From contig CM049315.1 of the NCBI GenBank assembly GCA_026874595.1, positions 16,887,664-16,951,663 on the forward strand: DNA of 64,000 nucleotides, read 5' to 3'. Positions 12,276-24,900 of this stretch are shown here, piece by piece. How positions within the stretch are numbered: position 1 is the first letter of the stretch; every line of letters begins with the position of its first letter. Under the pieces are notes generated by a model that was not told the origin of the DNA, ran no database searches, and was given only the letters and a program-made list of their open reading frames with translations. A program made the translations under genes and the position numbers. The stretch comes from Sipunculus nudus (Eukaryota; Annelida; Sipuncula; Golfingiida; Sipunculidae).

Positions 12276-13223
12276 CCAATGACTTGACTGCCATAAGTGG
12301 GTTTGGTATGTTGTAAAAAATATAGACTGATTTCTCATATTTAAGAAAATTCTATTATTCAAATAAGGCGTAAGGTAGGAATTTAGTTACCTTGTTGAAA
12401 ATTAGGTTCTGAAATCCTCTCCTTTGCACTATAATTGTTTCCCTTGAATGTACCTAATAAAAATTTTCATAGCAAAAAACAGGTGGACATGAGGGGATGA
12501 AACGGACTAAAGCCGTTAGCAGATCAGGGTTGAAGCAAAACATATTGAAAAGTAATCATTACAATTACTTTAAAAAATTACAATTACAATTAAAAATTAG
12601 CTATTTTTCTCAAAGTAATGGTCAAAATTACAATTATTTATGAAAGTATTTCGTTATTTCACTCTTCATGAAAATTGTGGATTTTTAAAATAAAAATTTT
12701 TGAATATGATTATTTAGCTATGTAAACATGCTTGTGCTCAAAAATGGTTTGTAGCACAGTTTATTAGATATTAGTTATTTTTCTCAAAATATTTGAGGAA
12801 CATGTACTATCTGTATTCTTTGTTTTATGTTTATAGCACCCCCACACATTTGCACAAGGCTGTGAAATGTCGCCAAATGATTTCTAGAATAAAATGTTTT
12901 CTGTAATTTTTGTCTTGATGTTGTTTGCTTAAATATTATTCATACTATAAGCCCACTTTATTAAAAATTGGAAGGGAAAAACAACAAACTAACATATTTG
13001 CATCCTTTAAAGAAATCAGTCATCTGCAACCCATTAACTGCATGAAAGGAGGCTTCTGAAGCTCTCACTGTGTTGTCCTTATACTCCATTTGTTTAATGT
13101 AAATTCCAGTTGAGCAGGATCCATATGCTGACTGGTAGGTGTCAAACCAGTAAAGCTCCACTTGGATACTTCTGGACATATGTGAAATTTTATGATGTTT
13201 AAATATTCTTATTATATTTCCAG

Positions 13224-13262
13224 TCTATTGGAAAAGAAATGGCAGATGTTAGTATCAGCAAG
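13224..13262 (+). CDS. COMMD6: COMMD6 first recognised exon
   Basis: Acceptor TTTCCAG before 13,224 and donor AAG/GTGAGA after 13,262. It encodes SIGKEMADVSISK, which leads directly into the COMM domain. It may be an internal exon, or may hold the start at 13,239. Confidence 0.75.
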
Positions 13263-14624
13263 GTGAGAAAGAAATATGATTCTTTATTAGACTGGTGGAA
13301 TGTAAAGAGTGTTTGATCATCTTCATACTATCAAGTCTGGGGCAGCTATGCTTTCACAGACCTTTTTTCAGCGGGCCTCTCTGGCATCAACTTTATGAAA
13401 AATGAACAAACCTGCACTTGTTTAGTATAAATTCACTACTACGAGTCAATTCCAGTGTAATAACAAGCACAAGAAATCATGCACCAGAAATTGGGCAGGT
13501 TTATGTGGCTTCATTTGATGGGTCAAAATCTCCATGACTTCCCAGTGATGATATTTAAAGCAAAACCTTAGGTCTAGAACTAGAACCAGTCATGTTCTGG
13601 CAGCAGTGTAGAACAAGTGCACATGAGGTATTTGATTGGTTCACCTTTTTCATTATTCATTACATACTTGCCAGAATGGTCAAGGAATCAAGGTCTGTTA
13701 AAGCACATGAAGATGGGTATAAAGATGTGTTTTATAGCAGATAAAATCAAACAAGTAGCAGAATTGTAAGGGTTCATGATCCCAGATCTCTTTGCACAAG
13801 TGAACAGGTTTTCAATCATTTTCTAAGTTTTGTCAGTCAAGTTGGACATTTTCTTGATAATTCCCTGAAAATTCTTTCATTTACTGGCATAATGACATTG
13901 GTTCAAAGGCCAGGGACAGCGCTATTGTCATTTTTTCTCTATGTACTAGTATTGTACAGACTGTTGGAGCATTGTACCGACTGTAGTTAGTCTAATGCAA
14001 TAGTAGGAGAAAAAGTTTATGTATTGCTGTTTATAAAATTTGTCTTTTAAATAACCCTGGTATTAATATATTTGTATTTTCAGCTTGTTGGGATGGACTG
14101 GAAGCTGGGGGTTGCACTCACCTCAGACTCCTGCAAAAATTTGAATTCTCCATTTGTGGTTCTAAAACTGAAAATTGCTGATTCTTCAGGGAAGATCACA
14201 ACCAAAGCACTAGAGATGTCATTACCAGAATTCCAAGTAAGCCCCCAGTAGAAATTGTTCAATTGTCTTAGTTTTGCTAGTGTCTACCAGAGGTCATTGT
14301 GTGACAGTCTGACTCTGGAGTAGCATAACAGGTTTACAGGTTAAATGAAATGTCATAACTCAGGAGATTTTAAATTTGGATGGGTTTAGATATAATCTTT
14401 TTTATAACTAAGTTAAGATAATATAGGTTTAAGAGCTCTTTATATAAAGGATCCATATATAGGGAAAATGAGACAATATACATACATGCACTTAAAACTT
14501 ACTAAAAATTAATGACATTGATATTGTTTTTATTTGCCAGTTATTGATGCTTCTATGAATTTTAATATTTCAGAATTTCTCAAAGCAGATGACAGACATT
14601 GCCAGTTTGATGGAGACAGTATGA
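13224..14624 (+). CDS. COMMD6: COMM domain-containing protein 6 (three exons)
   Basis: Exons 13,224-13,262, 14,084-14,236 and 14,574-14,624 join in phase 0 with GT-AG introns. They encode a COMM domain very close to human COMMD6: LVGMDWKLGVALTSDSC against the human LVDFQWKLGMAVSSDTC, then ADSSGKITTKALEMSLPEFQ, and the ending DIASLMETV against human EIAAVIETV, with the stop directly after. COMMD proteins form a hetero-oligomeric complex with CCDC22/CCDC93 (Commander) that acts in endosomal recycling, and have been tied to NF-kB control. An in-frame ATG at 13,239 with purine at -3 and G at +4 would give a 75-residue COMM-only protein, similar in size to the short human form. In-frame TAA at 13,200 precedes the acceptor. 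Upstream exons for a longer N-terminal helical domain may exist but were not found. Confidence 0.88.
14084..14236 (+). CDS. COMMD6: COMMD6 main COMM-domain exon
   Basis: Acceptor ATTTTCAG and donor CAA/GTAAGC. It encodes 51 residues, from the COMM tryptophan motif (MDWKLGVAL) to the ELSLPEF-type box (EMSLPEFQ). Confidence 0.92.
14574..14624 (+). CDS. COMMD6: COMMD6 terminal coding exon
   Basis: Acceptor ATTTCAG. It encodes NFSKQMTDIASLMETV and TGA at 14,622-14,624, the usual C-terminal helix of COMMD6. The 3' UTR follows, with an AATAAA at 14,948-14,953. Confidence 0.9.
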   Translation, partial: NFSKQMTDIASLMETV

Positions 14625-14947
14625 TACAGAAGCTGAGAGACTGATGTTATCCTGCCTGTCAATCAAAATGCATACATTACATACTCAGATGGCCGAAACT
14701 AAGTCCGTTATACAGAGACACAAAGTAGGTTTTGTTTTTGACAAAAGTGGATTAACTTAAATAGGATGTGTATTTACCAAGAACATTAGTTAACAAATTA
14801 CAAAAGATTTTCTCAGTCATAGAAAAAAAACAATAATCCAATCAGGTAAAAGCTGTAGCCATTCAGTAGAACAATATATTTTGTGTATGTGTGTGTGACC
14901 TTAGTATAGAACATCAAGTATCATTTGAAAAATAACCTGTATATTTT

Positions 14948-14953
14948 AATAAA
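14948..14953 (+). terminator. Candidate COMMD6 polyadenylation signal
   Basis: AATAAA about 325 nt after the COMMD6 stop. Further AATAAA hexamers occur at about 15,468, 15,596 and 15,660, so the true end is uncertain. Confidence 0.45.
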
Positions 14954-15594
14954 GCAAATTTCAAATGGGTGGACAGAAGTGCTTCTTTTTCTTGTTAAGG
15001 AAACTGACTATATACTGTAAAGCATTGTTTCCATATGCACATATATGCATGAACTGGCAGACGTATATATTTATACAGTATGTCTAAGCAAGTCTTGCAC
15101 AAAAAGATTGTGAAGGTATGTCATTTTACCCCAAATCCCCTGAAACCCTACGGTCTGTGTCAGCTTACATGCATATACGCTGACAGACAATTGGAAACAC
15201 TTCAGTTACAAAATCATATGAACGATTTTTCGCACACATGGAAACACAGCTTAAGAGAAAATACTGGATGAAAGCTGTGAATAACCGTATGTATCCTATG
15301 AGATATAATTACTGGGCTTTGCAAGTGGTGACCAATAATTTGAATGATGAAAACAGAACATTTAAATGTATTATCCAAAAATTGACAGTAAAATTGTTTT
15401 GCCATTGTAGATTAAAATTGTAGCCCACAAAGAAGTCTTTAAAAAGACTGGTACTTAATCAAAGATGAATAAAGTTCTGAAATGCTGACTAATGAAAAAT
15501 CATTGTATAAAAGCATGTACCATTTATCATGTATATTGTATAAATGCCATAAAACATGCCTATTTATATTTTGTATGCATACTAAGATATTGTG

Positions 15595-15732
15595 TAAATA
15601 AAATTAAGCATATATCATTTACTTGTCATGTTTTTTTTATTATGGAAACAGAAACTTCTAAATAAAATTAAGTATATATCATTTATGTGTCATGTTTTTT
15701 TTTTAATTATGGAAACAGAAACTTCTTAATTT
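15595..15732. repeat. About 66-bp tandem duplication
   Basis: AAATAAAATTAAGYATATATC, then CATTTA, GTGTCATG, a T run and ATTATGGAAACAGAAACTTCT occur twice in a row (15,595 and 15,659). The two copies differ at only a few positions, so the duplication is recent. Confidence 0.85.
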
Positions 15733-15739
15733 TAAAATT

Positions 15740-17105
15740 TCATTTATTAATTTATTTTCTTTGCTACATCATTAATATTTCACCAGCAGTAGTTAAAAAT
15801 ATTATATCAATGATAATAATTCACGAGTCCTGTCAAAAAAAAAAACGCCCTATTTTATCCTTATATAACTAAGTTACAGGTTAGGGAAATAATTTAAAAA
15901 CATGATTTATGTTGGATTAACTCTGTTTTGTAATTCACTTTAAAACCCAGGAAAATGTTATGTAACCTACAAAGATACTGGTTGTTTCACGGTGATCAAC
16001 AATAAGTAATGGTTACTTTTGCCAGATATTGCAAGTTTGCATGACTACAAATATGATGCCAATGTCGGTAGGTTCTATTTATTTTATCATTAGCCTACAC
16101 CACTAGAAAAACAGCTTGTGTAGAACCCTCCGTTCTTCAAAGCAGCTCAAGCCTTACTGGTAAGAGATATTTACCTTTTGGATTTTAGCAGTGTTTTTCA
16201 TTAATTTTAAAGGTGGAAAATAAATGATAACATAAGTCAACTGTATATGTACAATACATATTTATTCAAAGTTACATTCACTTTATCCAGTAGGGTCTGA
16301 AGGTATCACTTGTGGTACATGAGAAACACAAATAGTTTTAACATTTTCATACACAGATGTTTCATGTTCTTGTGGTGAGGTCCTGAATAACAAAGATGAT
16401 GTTCCAATACTACTAATCAGGGTTCAACATTAGCACTTGCCCAGAGGACTAGTAACCTGTAGTGGAATCAGGGGGGGGGGGGGGGGAGGCCTGAACATTT
16501 TTTTTTAGCTGCCCTAAATTTTGTAAGGGTTTCAATCTTATTCCAGACCTGAGGACATTTCTAAGAATTTCTTATTCATCCTCCAAGATTAGGACCCTGT
16601 TGATGACAATCAGATCCAGCATACTCTTAAGGGCAGCCACAATATCATTTTCAACTGATATTTGATATTTTTTATAATATGTGTTAATTACCTATGTACA
16701 AGGGCAGTGGATTTTGGCTTACTGACATAAAAGGGGTCCCAAGTTACTCCTCAGGGCAATCATAATTTAACATTTTTGAATGAATTTTGTAATATTTTGG
16801 AAAGTTACTGTGGAGGAATTAACTGTAACAAGCATCTGGATATGACCAAATAAATGTGTACATGTATGTGTATGTTTGATCGGGGCAAAAATAATACCCA
16901 GGCATAACAAACACTGAATCAACTTAAAATTAGCACTTTCTAAATACTCGCTACCATTAAAGTATCTGCATAGGAAAATATGTCTAGAACTAGAATATGG
17001 GTAGTCGACAAGCGACTGTGTATCCGCCAAAATCAGAGTGGAACGGGTGAAGTGAGGCATGGATTGAGTGGCAAGGGGAAATAGAGTGAGGTGTGTTGCA
17101 TAATA
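15740..17105. other. Intergenic, nothing firm recognised
   Basis: AT-rich DNA with a 16-base G run at about 16,471. No coding or RNA signal was seen. Confidence 0.35.
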
Positions 17106-17107
17106 GC

Positions 17108-17222
17108 ATGGATGTCTGCAGCCAAAATGTGCATGTTATTGTATAGGTTGCGCCACCTACCACAACATTCAGAAAGCTGTCAAAGTTGTATACATATGCA
17201 AAATTTAAGGCAGATAAATCAA
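17108..17222 (+). repeat. Dispersed direct repeat, copy 1
   Basis: It shares order and sequence with 17,947-18,060: TGGATGTCTGCAGC, then a GCGCCACCT/GTGCCACCT box, a CAAAACT or AGAC-AGC box, and GCAAAATTTAAGGCAGA. The two copies flank the larger element at 17,352-17,925. Confidence 0.65.
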
Positions 17223-17351
17223 ACCACTACATGTATATGAGTGATTTCAGCCTGTGGCAGACAGACAGATGGATGCTGTGCAGTTTTGCGTATGATAAAG
17301 AGCTATGCGAGATCTATACACATGCAAAACTTTGGCCCAATCAGTCAAACG

Positions 17352-17925
17352 GTGCCCAAGATATTAGCCGCCGACGTCGACGCAACAGGTTTCAGGTTTC
17401 TGTTGCGTCGCCGGCCCACCAAAGGGCTAACTCGGGTTATAGCACGATACGATCTGTTACTCTTAGAAAGAAAATTAAATAAAAATATTTCCTATGGTTT
17501 TAACATACCAATTTCACATTATGTTGTATGTCGAAAGGACTGTAATAAAAAATAACCATTCTGGAAAGCATGAAGCACCTCTAACCTCAACAACTGAAAG
17601 TATTTGTCCAGAGAGAATTGAAGCATTAACAGCCCCGGTAGACATCTTGCATTTGGTGGCAGTCTTATATAAGGCTTTAGGCCTGTGTACAATTATGTTC
17701 ATATTTTAACTTCCTTGGTGCAAAATAGGGCTGAGAAGAGAACAGTAATGTTTTCTAGTGGTCAAATATACAATACACATAGATGTACTGAACATTAATC
17801 AATGGATATATGTTAAATCTCACAGTTGTGTATGGAGTGTTATAATCACAGTTAACTGCAGGTTCAATCTATGGACTCCACAATGCGTCAGTCACTGAAA
17901 AAAAGCAATTGAGGAGTTCATTCTT
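17352..17925 (-). repeat. Dispersed repeat family A (inverted relative to 62.8-63.9 kb)
   Basis: On the - strand this segment aligns with 62,780-63,882 on the + strand along nearly its whole length. Shared parts include a CAACAGAAACCTG hairpin region, a frame encoding KALYRTATKCKM-like sequence and GCAATTGAGGAGTTCATTC. The two copies lie about 45 kb apart in opposite orientation. Copy B carries an inserted ~543-bp element. No transposase was recognised. Confidence 0.8.
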
Positions 17926-17946
17926 ATGGGCTACCGAGATATGAGC

Positions 17947-18060
17947 TTGGATGTCTGCAGCATAAACTAGAATGTACGTGGTGCCACCTGTCAAAATCAA
18001 GACAGCCGTCCAGTATGTATAAACCTGCAAAATTTTAGGCAGACACAGTCGAGCCCACTT
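17947..18060 (+). repeat. Dispersed direct repeat, copy 2
   Basis: Second copy of the repeat at 17,108-17,222, about 840 bp downstream, moderately diverged. Confidence 0.65.
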
Positions 18061-18399
18061 TGTGTCATATCGGTTAATAGAAAATCCTGTTGTCACATAA
18101 ATCTAAAATCCCAAACCATTTCCTAAATATATAATGGTAAATCTGACTGGTTTATATCATGGAATATTTGTCATAATCCCGTTTATTGTCATGCTTGGAA
18201 CCCTTGGCAGTGATACCAGTTCGCAGTTAATATCACATCAACCGCCATCACGGCGATCAACGAGTCTGAGAGCCTGTAATCGGTCAGGCGTATCTAACGA
18301 TCACATCTCCCACCTGCGTACACCTAGCAGTCCCAACAGTGCAAGAAAATTAAGCATGAAACATCAAGTACTATATAACCCCTTTGCATAAGTATAGGG

Positions 18400-21300
18400 A
18401 CTAACTATGTAGCAAGGCAAAGAAAATGTGACCACCATGCGGCATGCAGCCTTTCCTGTGATAATAGTTCACCTCTGGTAAAACTTCCCAGTATGTTTAC
18501 AGATGCATCAATTTGATTTCTAAATTAAGAAACTGAATTTGAATAAAAGAAATTACATTATTACCAGTGAAATAATGTGTTGTATGATATTTTATCTGTA
18601 TGCATTAGGGGTTATCTGCTTGTGAGTCATCAAGCGGGTCCTACATACACATAAATCTGCACATACCGGTATGCAAATTTACCCTCAATTCTCAAATTTT
18701 GATCAGCCATTCCAAATCGAGGCAAAAATCATTTGGACCCTTAAATGACCCAATTAAGACTAGCAAAAGATTAAATAAAAAGTGATTTCCAGTAAATTCT
18801 GAATAATGACTACTGTTTCATGAATACTGTTGTTGGTTATTTAATTATTTATATAGTGATAGCAGTAATCCAATAATTCCAAAATGTAACTTAAGACATC
18901 CAGTTTAAGGTTTTTGAAATGCTTGCCAGGTCTGAATTTAAGTATCTGCAGAGTTTGGCAGCAATAGGACCCATACTGACAGAGAAGCTGAAATTTTGTG
19001 CTGCTGCAGCCTTACCTAGATTTGAAATTATAGCAGGAATCTAAATGCAGCTTATTTCTAAGTTTATGATGTAGTGAGAACATTGATGACAGAATTTCCA
19101 AACTGTCAGGAAATAAATATTCCTTTTATAGGACTTATTGAGCATTCTCTAAATAACATGACTTGTACTTAATTTAACATTCCAAATATTGACATAGGGG
19201 TTCACAAATTCTTAATGCCTAAATATGAATATACTGGGTAAGTCAGAACACTTGGTTGGCAGCAAGGGATGAAACAAATAGTTTATTTCAGATTTGACTC
19301 AAATTGAGGTACTCGCCCTGGAGACACTAAGGGTATACTACATAATGTGAGCCTGCTAAATAGGTGTATTTACTCAGACACAAGTTCTACAATGTGATAT
19401 AATAACAATAATAGCTGTCAATCAATCACAGTTAACTGAAACACAGCCAGACAACAATGAAAAATTACACTGCAATAAATAATTACACTGGGTTTTATAT
19501 TCACATTTGTTCTTGCAACAAATACAATAACAATCAAAATCAATTAAATATCCTTCGTACCATATTGCGTGAGAACAAACATAAGTTTCAAATAAATAAT
19601 AACTGAATAATTAAGCTCATACACAGCAGTAAGTATATTACAAGAAAAGTTTCTTTTTTATATAATTTTAACAATTCAGGCACACTACTTTGTGGTCTTG
19701 ACAAGGGTTTAGTAGGTGTTAACTGTCTGGAGTAGCAGCTTGGTGCACTGAACACCGCTAATCATCATCACTCCCAAAATGGACCAGACGCTCTGTGAAT
19801 GGTTTATGGATATATCAAATGTAGTCCTGCATCTGAAATAAGGACTGTCCTGGACTGAAACAGCTATGGTGGGTACATCCTACACTGAACTATCATCAGC
19901 TGATAAGTGTATCACTAAAACCATCTACATGAAGACAAGGCACAAATAACAAGCAAATACCAGGATATCTGCTGAACAAAAACGGTCAAAAAGTTTGTAT
20001 ATTCAGGCTGAACACACAACACCTAGCAGTTCTAATAGAAGAACTTGTGTTGACTATGTGCAGTTGACTTTTATATATCTATGGTGGCTGAATTCTGAAC
20101 ACAGCACAGATTATATTAACTATAACACTGCTGACTTAATCAATGGAAGTGTCATGGAACTGTGGGTATTGCACTTGTGGAATATTCAACACCTAAATAA
20201 TTAAACATATCTCATAAACGGAATAATAAATCATGAAGACAAGGGGTATGAAAATCATAGGGGAAATATGCTAATCAGTTGAAAAAATCTCAATGCTAAA
20301 CGGATATAACTGATGACAATTCTGATTTTAACACATGATTTCTCCCATATCATCTCTCTGCATTAGTGTGCTGTACAATAATATACATTTTTTCATCAAG
20401 GGATGCACAGCTGTATGGCTATACTGAATAAATACAGCATTAAGCAGCAAATGTCTTTCATCCAAATAATGACTAGTCTTGATTATATCATTAACTGATA
20501 GTGGTTTCTTTATTATTCAAAAAGTTAATACAAAAATGTACCCAACAACCTTCCGTCACAAAGTTTTTCTAATCAGTTTCCATTTCTAAGCTGTTTTGTA
20601 CCCTGGAATATTTAATACAAGCCCACAAAAGCCGTTTAAATAGCATAGCAAAAAAAACTTTAACTGAATCATTCTTTGCAATTCCTTGAGTAATAGCAAC
20701 AAATGTGACATTTAACTTACCCCATGTGTGTAAAATTCATGAGACTAATACCAAATGTGATGAAAGGTTAACACTTCATGGACAAAAAATGAACAAAAAT
20801 GTTATCTTTCCCATAATATATTACTGGTATATATTTTTATCCAGTTTGAAAAAGATATTGATTAATTAAGTCCTACACTTTAAAAAGATGACAGATCATG
20901 GCATGGAATGTTCTTATTTTGGCCGAACTATAGAATCTGTCCTATGCTACCAGTTTGATTTCTACCTTTGCAGCCCCTACATTCATCAAAGACCCATTAA
21001 TGTTCTAATGAACTGTTTTCTCTCACAATTTTTATTAGTTAAAAAGTATTATCATATTGTCTATCCAACCTGTAGGATAGATTCTATAGTAACCACCTTA
21101 TTTTCATGAAATTCAATTTATCAGTGATAATTTTGAGGTTAGAGCAAACTGGCATTCCATACCCCTAACTGCAGAGAAACCCCTCCTAACATCTACCTCT
21201 CTGTTCAGAGCAATTCTACATTACATACAACTGGAGGTCCTCTCTATTTCAAGCAGAAGCCATGGTCAACCAGTGTTCCCAGCTGGAAGGTTCCGCTGTT

Positions 21301-21917
21301 CATACACTATTTTTGGTGTTTTCTACATCAGAAAGTAATAGTATAATTGGTATTCAATTTTGGATTCGAGCATACCATAGGGACCAGTATTACCAGATTG
21401 AGATAAGAGAGCCCATTACCATGGTCAAACTGTACAAGGGAAGATTTAATTTTTTAAAATCAGAAAATGAGAATTTACCACTTTTTTTCAGGGTGAACCA
21501 TTTGCTTTTTGAACATAAATTATAATGGTTTTGCATGTAGGGTGTTCAGACCTGTGAAGGGGTGCTAGTCATTTAAACATGCAGCTCACATTATTTATAA
21601 TTGCATAAATGTCCAAAAATTTTGGCCTAGTAGGGTATTTGTGTATTTAAATACACCTTTCTACATCATTGTTATCCCCTGGTCATGTTTTCCTAAATAC
21701 TACACTGTGTCTATGACGAAGCAGGATGAGAAACACTTAAAAACAGTAAGTATTTAAGACACACATTGTATGATAAGCATGTCAGTAGCAGCAGCAGCAT
21801 TTGCTTGTAACCTGGCTCTCTGCATCATTGTGCTCTTTTTAGAGGCATCATAACATGATTGACAGCTTCTTCTTAGGTATCACAGGTATCACAGAATTCA
21901 TATAATTCCATCCATCC
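18400..21917. other. Convergent intergenic region, including the SLC30A9 3' UTR
   Basis: The - strand directly below 21,918 must hold the SLC30A9 3' UTR. Reverse-strand AATAAA hexamers occur (for example near 21,032, 20,506 and 19,281), but none can be chosen from sequence alone. No other gene was recognised. COMMD6 and SLC30A9 therefore face each other tail to tail. Confidence 0.5.
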
Positions 21918-21962
21918 TCAGAGCTGCTCTAAATCCACATGTCTCAGCTGAGGGTGTCTACT
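21918..21962 (-). CDS. SLC30A9: SLC30A9 terminal coding exon 17
   Basis: Acceptor ATTACAG. It encodes SRHPQLRHVDLEQL then TGA (21,918-21,920), matching human KRNPEVRHVDLEIL. At 45 nt it is short but its phase and conservation are exact. Confidence 0.95.
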   Translation of the reverse strand, partial: SRHPQLRHVDLEQL

Positions 21963-24900
21963 CTGTAATATATCACAGGATACATATTTATATAATTATG
22001 TTAAAGCAACACTGAAGCATTACAAGCTATACCTCTCAGCAACTAAAGTCAGTCAACAAATTTCATAACTTTGAGTTATCATGCTTAAAAGAACCAAGCA
22101 TGTTCACTGGTTGGTATGAATAAAGGGATCACAATAGTTCCAGTTTTTAACATGTGCAAAAGATTACTGGTTCAGTGCTGGTATATGCCCAAAATAATCC
22201 TATATCTGGTCCTTCAAATTTTACACCAAGGGTCTATGGTGCACTGTTTAAATACAACAGAACCAGCCCAAGCAGATAATGAGAATCAAAACAGGACAAG
22301 GAACCTGCTGACCAGGCCCTCAAGTTGCTATATTTATACCACACAGTTCTAGACACTGCCAGACAATATGCCTGTTATGCCGATGTTTGCACATGTGGCA
22401 GCCATGTGTTCACTAGAAATCTCAATCAACAACAACTGTTCAGAACTGATATGTAACACACACATTAGTTAAACAAATAATGTGCAGCCACTAACCTTCA
22501 AGTTCTTTTCGATCCTGTCCACCTCACCACCAAGCGTGTCAACGATCTTTTCTCCGTGTTTTAACATGAAGGACTCCATATCCTCAATGTTCTGTATTGT
22601 CTGGATCTCCTGATAAACCATTGAAACAAGACACATGTCAAATGGGAATATAATAACATGCTATATATCTACCTGCTTCAATGTTGCAAGGAGTTTAATG
22701 GCACTTTAAAATGTACTGGGTATTTAATGACTTAAAGAATAATAAAAAATTTAAATCAGTCAGTTCATTACAGGTAATCCAGAAGAAAAAAGCATATTTA
22801 CATTAAATCTGTACCGCACCTCATTTTGATTTGGAAGGACCTATATAGTTTATTTTATTTTCTAAATTTAAAGCACTGAATGAATACATTTACAAGGAAG
22901 GGCATCCCCCTGCCCCCCCCCCCCCCTTTAAGTATTCAGTGTTTTTTTTATTTTCCAGCGATCTTAGACTCAGCACAGGAGCTAGATTCTACAGGACTCA
23001 GGTGAAAAAAAAAATTCAGATAACATGTTTTGTTAAAATTACATGCAAACAGTTTGAAGTTTAATTATAACCATATAAAATCTTCTTGTGTTGACCCTTA
23101 GTTATGTTCTTTAAAGTTTTATAATAAATCATTTTGACTTTGACTCAGCGAAGCTTTATTGTGTATATTTAAGACCAGGGTCTCTTACATTAAGCATCGT
23201 GTCCATGTCTTGCCGTTCCAGGTAGAGCCGGGTCAGCTCTTTGCCATCAAAGTCAATTTCAGCCTTGAAACGAGTCTGTGATGCCCCCAGGTCTGTAGCT
23301 TTCACGTCATACAGGGCCCTGAAACAATACAACTTCAGATTACTGTGTTGAGTGAGGGGTCATCCCATTCTAAAACAAGTGACCCATGGGTCATGACGCT
23401 CAGCTGCCAAGCATGACCTGCGACATCATGGGCTGTGATTCACAACTAGTAAAATTGTTGCAGAACCTATATGCCAATTTTGTTTAAACTTTCTACATTG
23501 CCATAAATTCTTATCATATATGTCAGGTTAAAACATAGTGAACTAGATATTTCTTGGCACCGCAGGTGCCAGAGTATCCCCAGACATAGTAGGCCCCCCA
23601 CCCCCCTTTAAGAATAGGCCCCATTTTTTAGCAGCATATACTGACACTTGGCAAGCAATTATTGTTTCTTCCATCTATCAATCCACAATCTTTTTGAAGA
23701 TGTTGGTCCTGTGACCTTGACCTTTGACCTCATGACCCAAAAATCAATTGGGGTCTTGCTTTTTCAATGGGACATATATAAGTCAAGTTTGAAATCTATA
23801 CATCAATAAAAGCAGGAATTATCATCCAGAAACTAATTTGATGGCTCCTGTGGCCTTGACCTTTGACCTTGTGACCCCAAAATTGATATTGATCATCCAC
23901 TTTTATATATAAATCAATAGAGGTCTAGATTTATTGATGGGCCATATATAAGTCAGGTTTGAAATCCATATATTAATCCAAGCTTGCATTATCATCTCAG
24001 GAACTAATTTTTGGACATATGGCTCCTGTGACTTTCACCTTTGACCTTGTGACCTCACAATTGACAGGCGTCTTCCTCTATTGGCAGGGGAACTTTATGT
24101 GCAAGATGAAATGTCTGAGATGAAATGTTTGGCTGAAAATGCATCCACATCTTTTTTAAGATGTGTCCTGTGACCTTGACCTTTGACCTCATGATCCCAA
24201 AATCAATTCGGGTCTTGCTTTTCCGATGGGACATACACAAGTCAAGTTTGAAATCCATACATCATTAAAAGCGAGCATTAACATCCAGAAACTAATTTTT
24301 GGACAGATGGCTCCTGTGACCTTCACCTTTGACCTTGTGACCTCAAAATTGATAGGGGTCTTCCACTCTTGGCAGGTGATCTATATGTGCAAGATGAAAT
24401 GTCTGAGATGAATTGTTTGGCTGAAAATGCATCCACAATCTTTTTAAAGATGTGTCCTGTGACCTTGACCTTTGACCTCATGACCCCAAAATCAATTTCG
24501 GTCTTGTTTTTCCAATGGGTCATATACAAGTCAAGTTTGAAATCCATACATTAATAAAAGCAGGAATTATCATCCAGAAACTAATTTTTGGACAGATGGC
24601 TCCTGTGACCTTCACCTTTGACCTTGTGACCTCAAAATTGATAGGGGTCTTCCTCTATTGGCAGATGAACTATATGTGCAAGATGATATACCTTGAAAGT
24701 TTGGCTTAAAATGCATCCAAAGTATCTTGTAAGATGCAAGTCCAGTGACCTTGACCTTAGACCTCATGACCCTAGAACCTATAGGGTTCTTACTTTAGTA
24801 GTGGGCCATACATAAGTCACGTTTGAAATCCATATGGCTACCAACACTGGAGATATCATAAGAGGTGTGCGATTTTCACCAAATATGGACACATTAAAGG

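Noticed and set aside
12961-13179. 72-codon - strand open frame just upstream of the COMMD6 exon
   Set aside because: No known motif, no convincing splice sites, and opposite strand to COMMD6. It could be a fragment of an unknown element, but there is not enough to annotate.
14625-14727. Open + frame after the COMMD6 stop (QYDTEAERLML) ending at a GTAGGT donor-like site
   Set aside because: It lies in another frame after a stop that matches the human COMMD6 end, and the next acceptor-like site leads to an immediate stop. Most likely 3' UTR.
17514-17702. Open frame with KALYRTATKCKM shared with 63,525-63,734
   Set aside because: Shared because both lie in copies of the same dispersed repeat. 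The frame is short and breaks in the surrounding repeat; no protein family was recognised.
18134-18391. 85-codon + open frame starting with a hydrophobic stretch
   Set aside because: It looks like a signal peptide at first, but the remainder is low-information and there is no splice or homology support.
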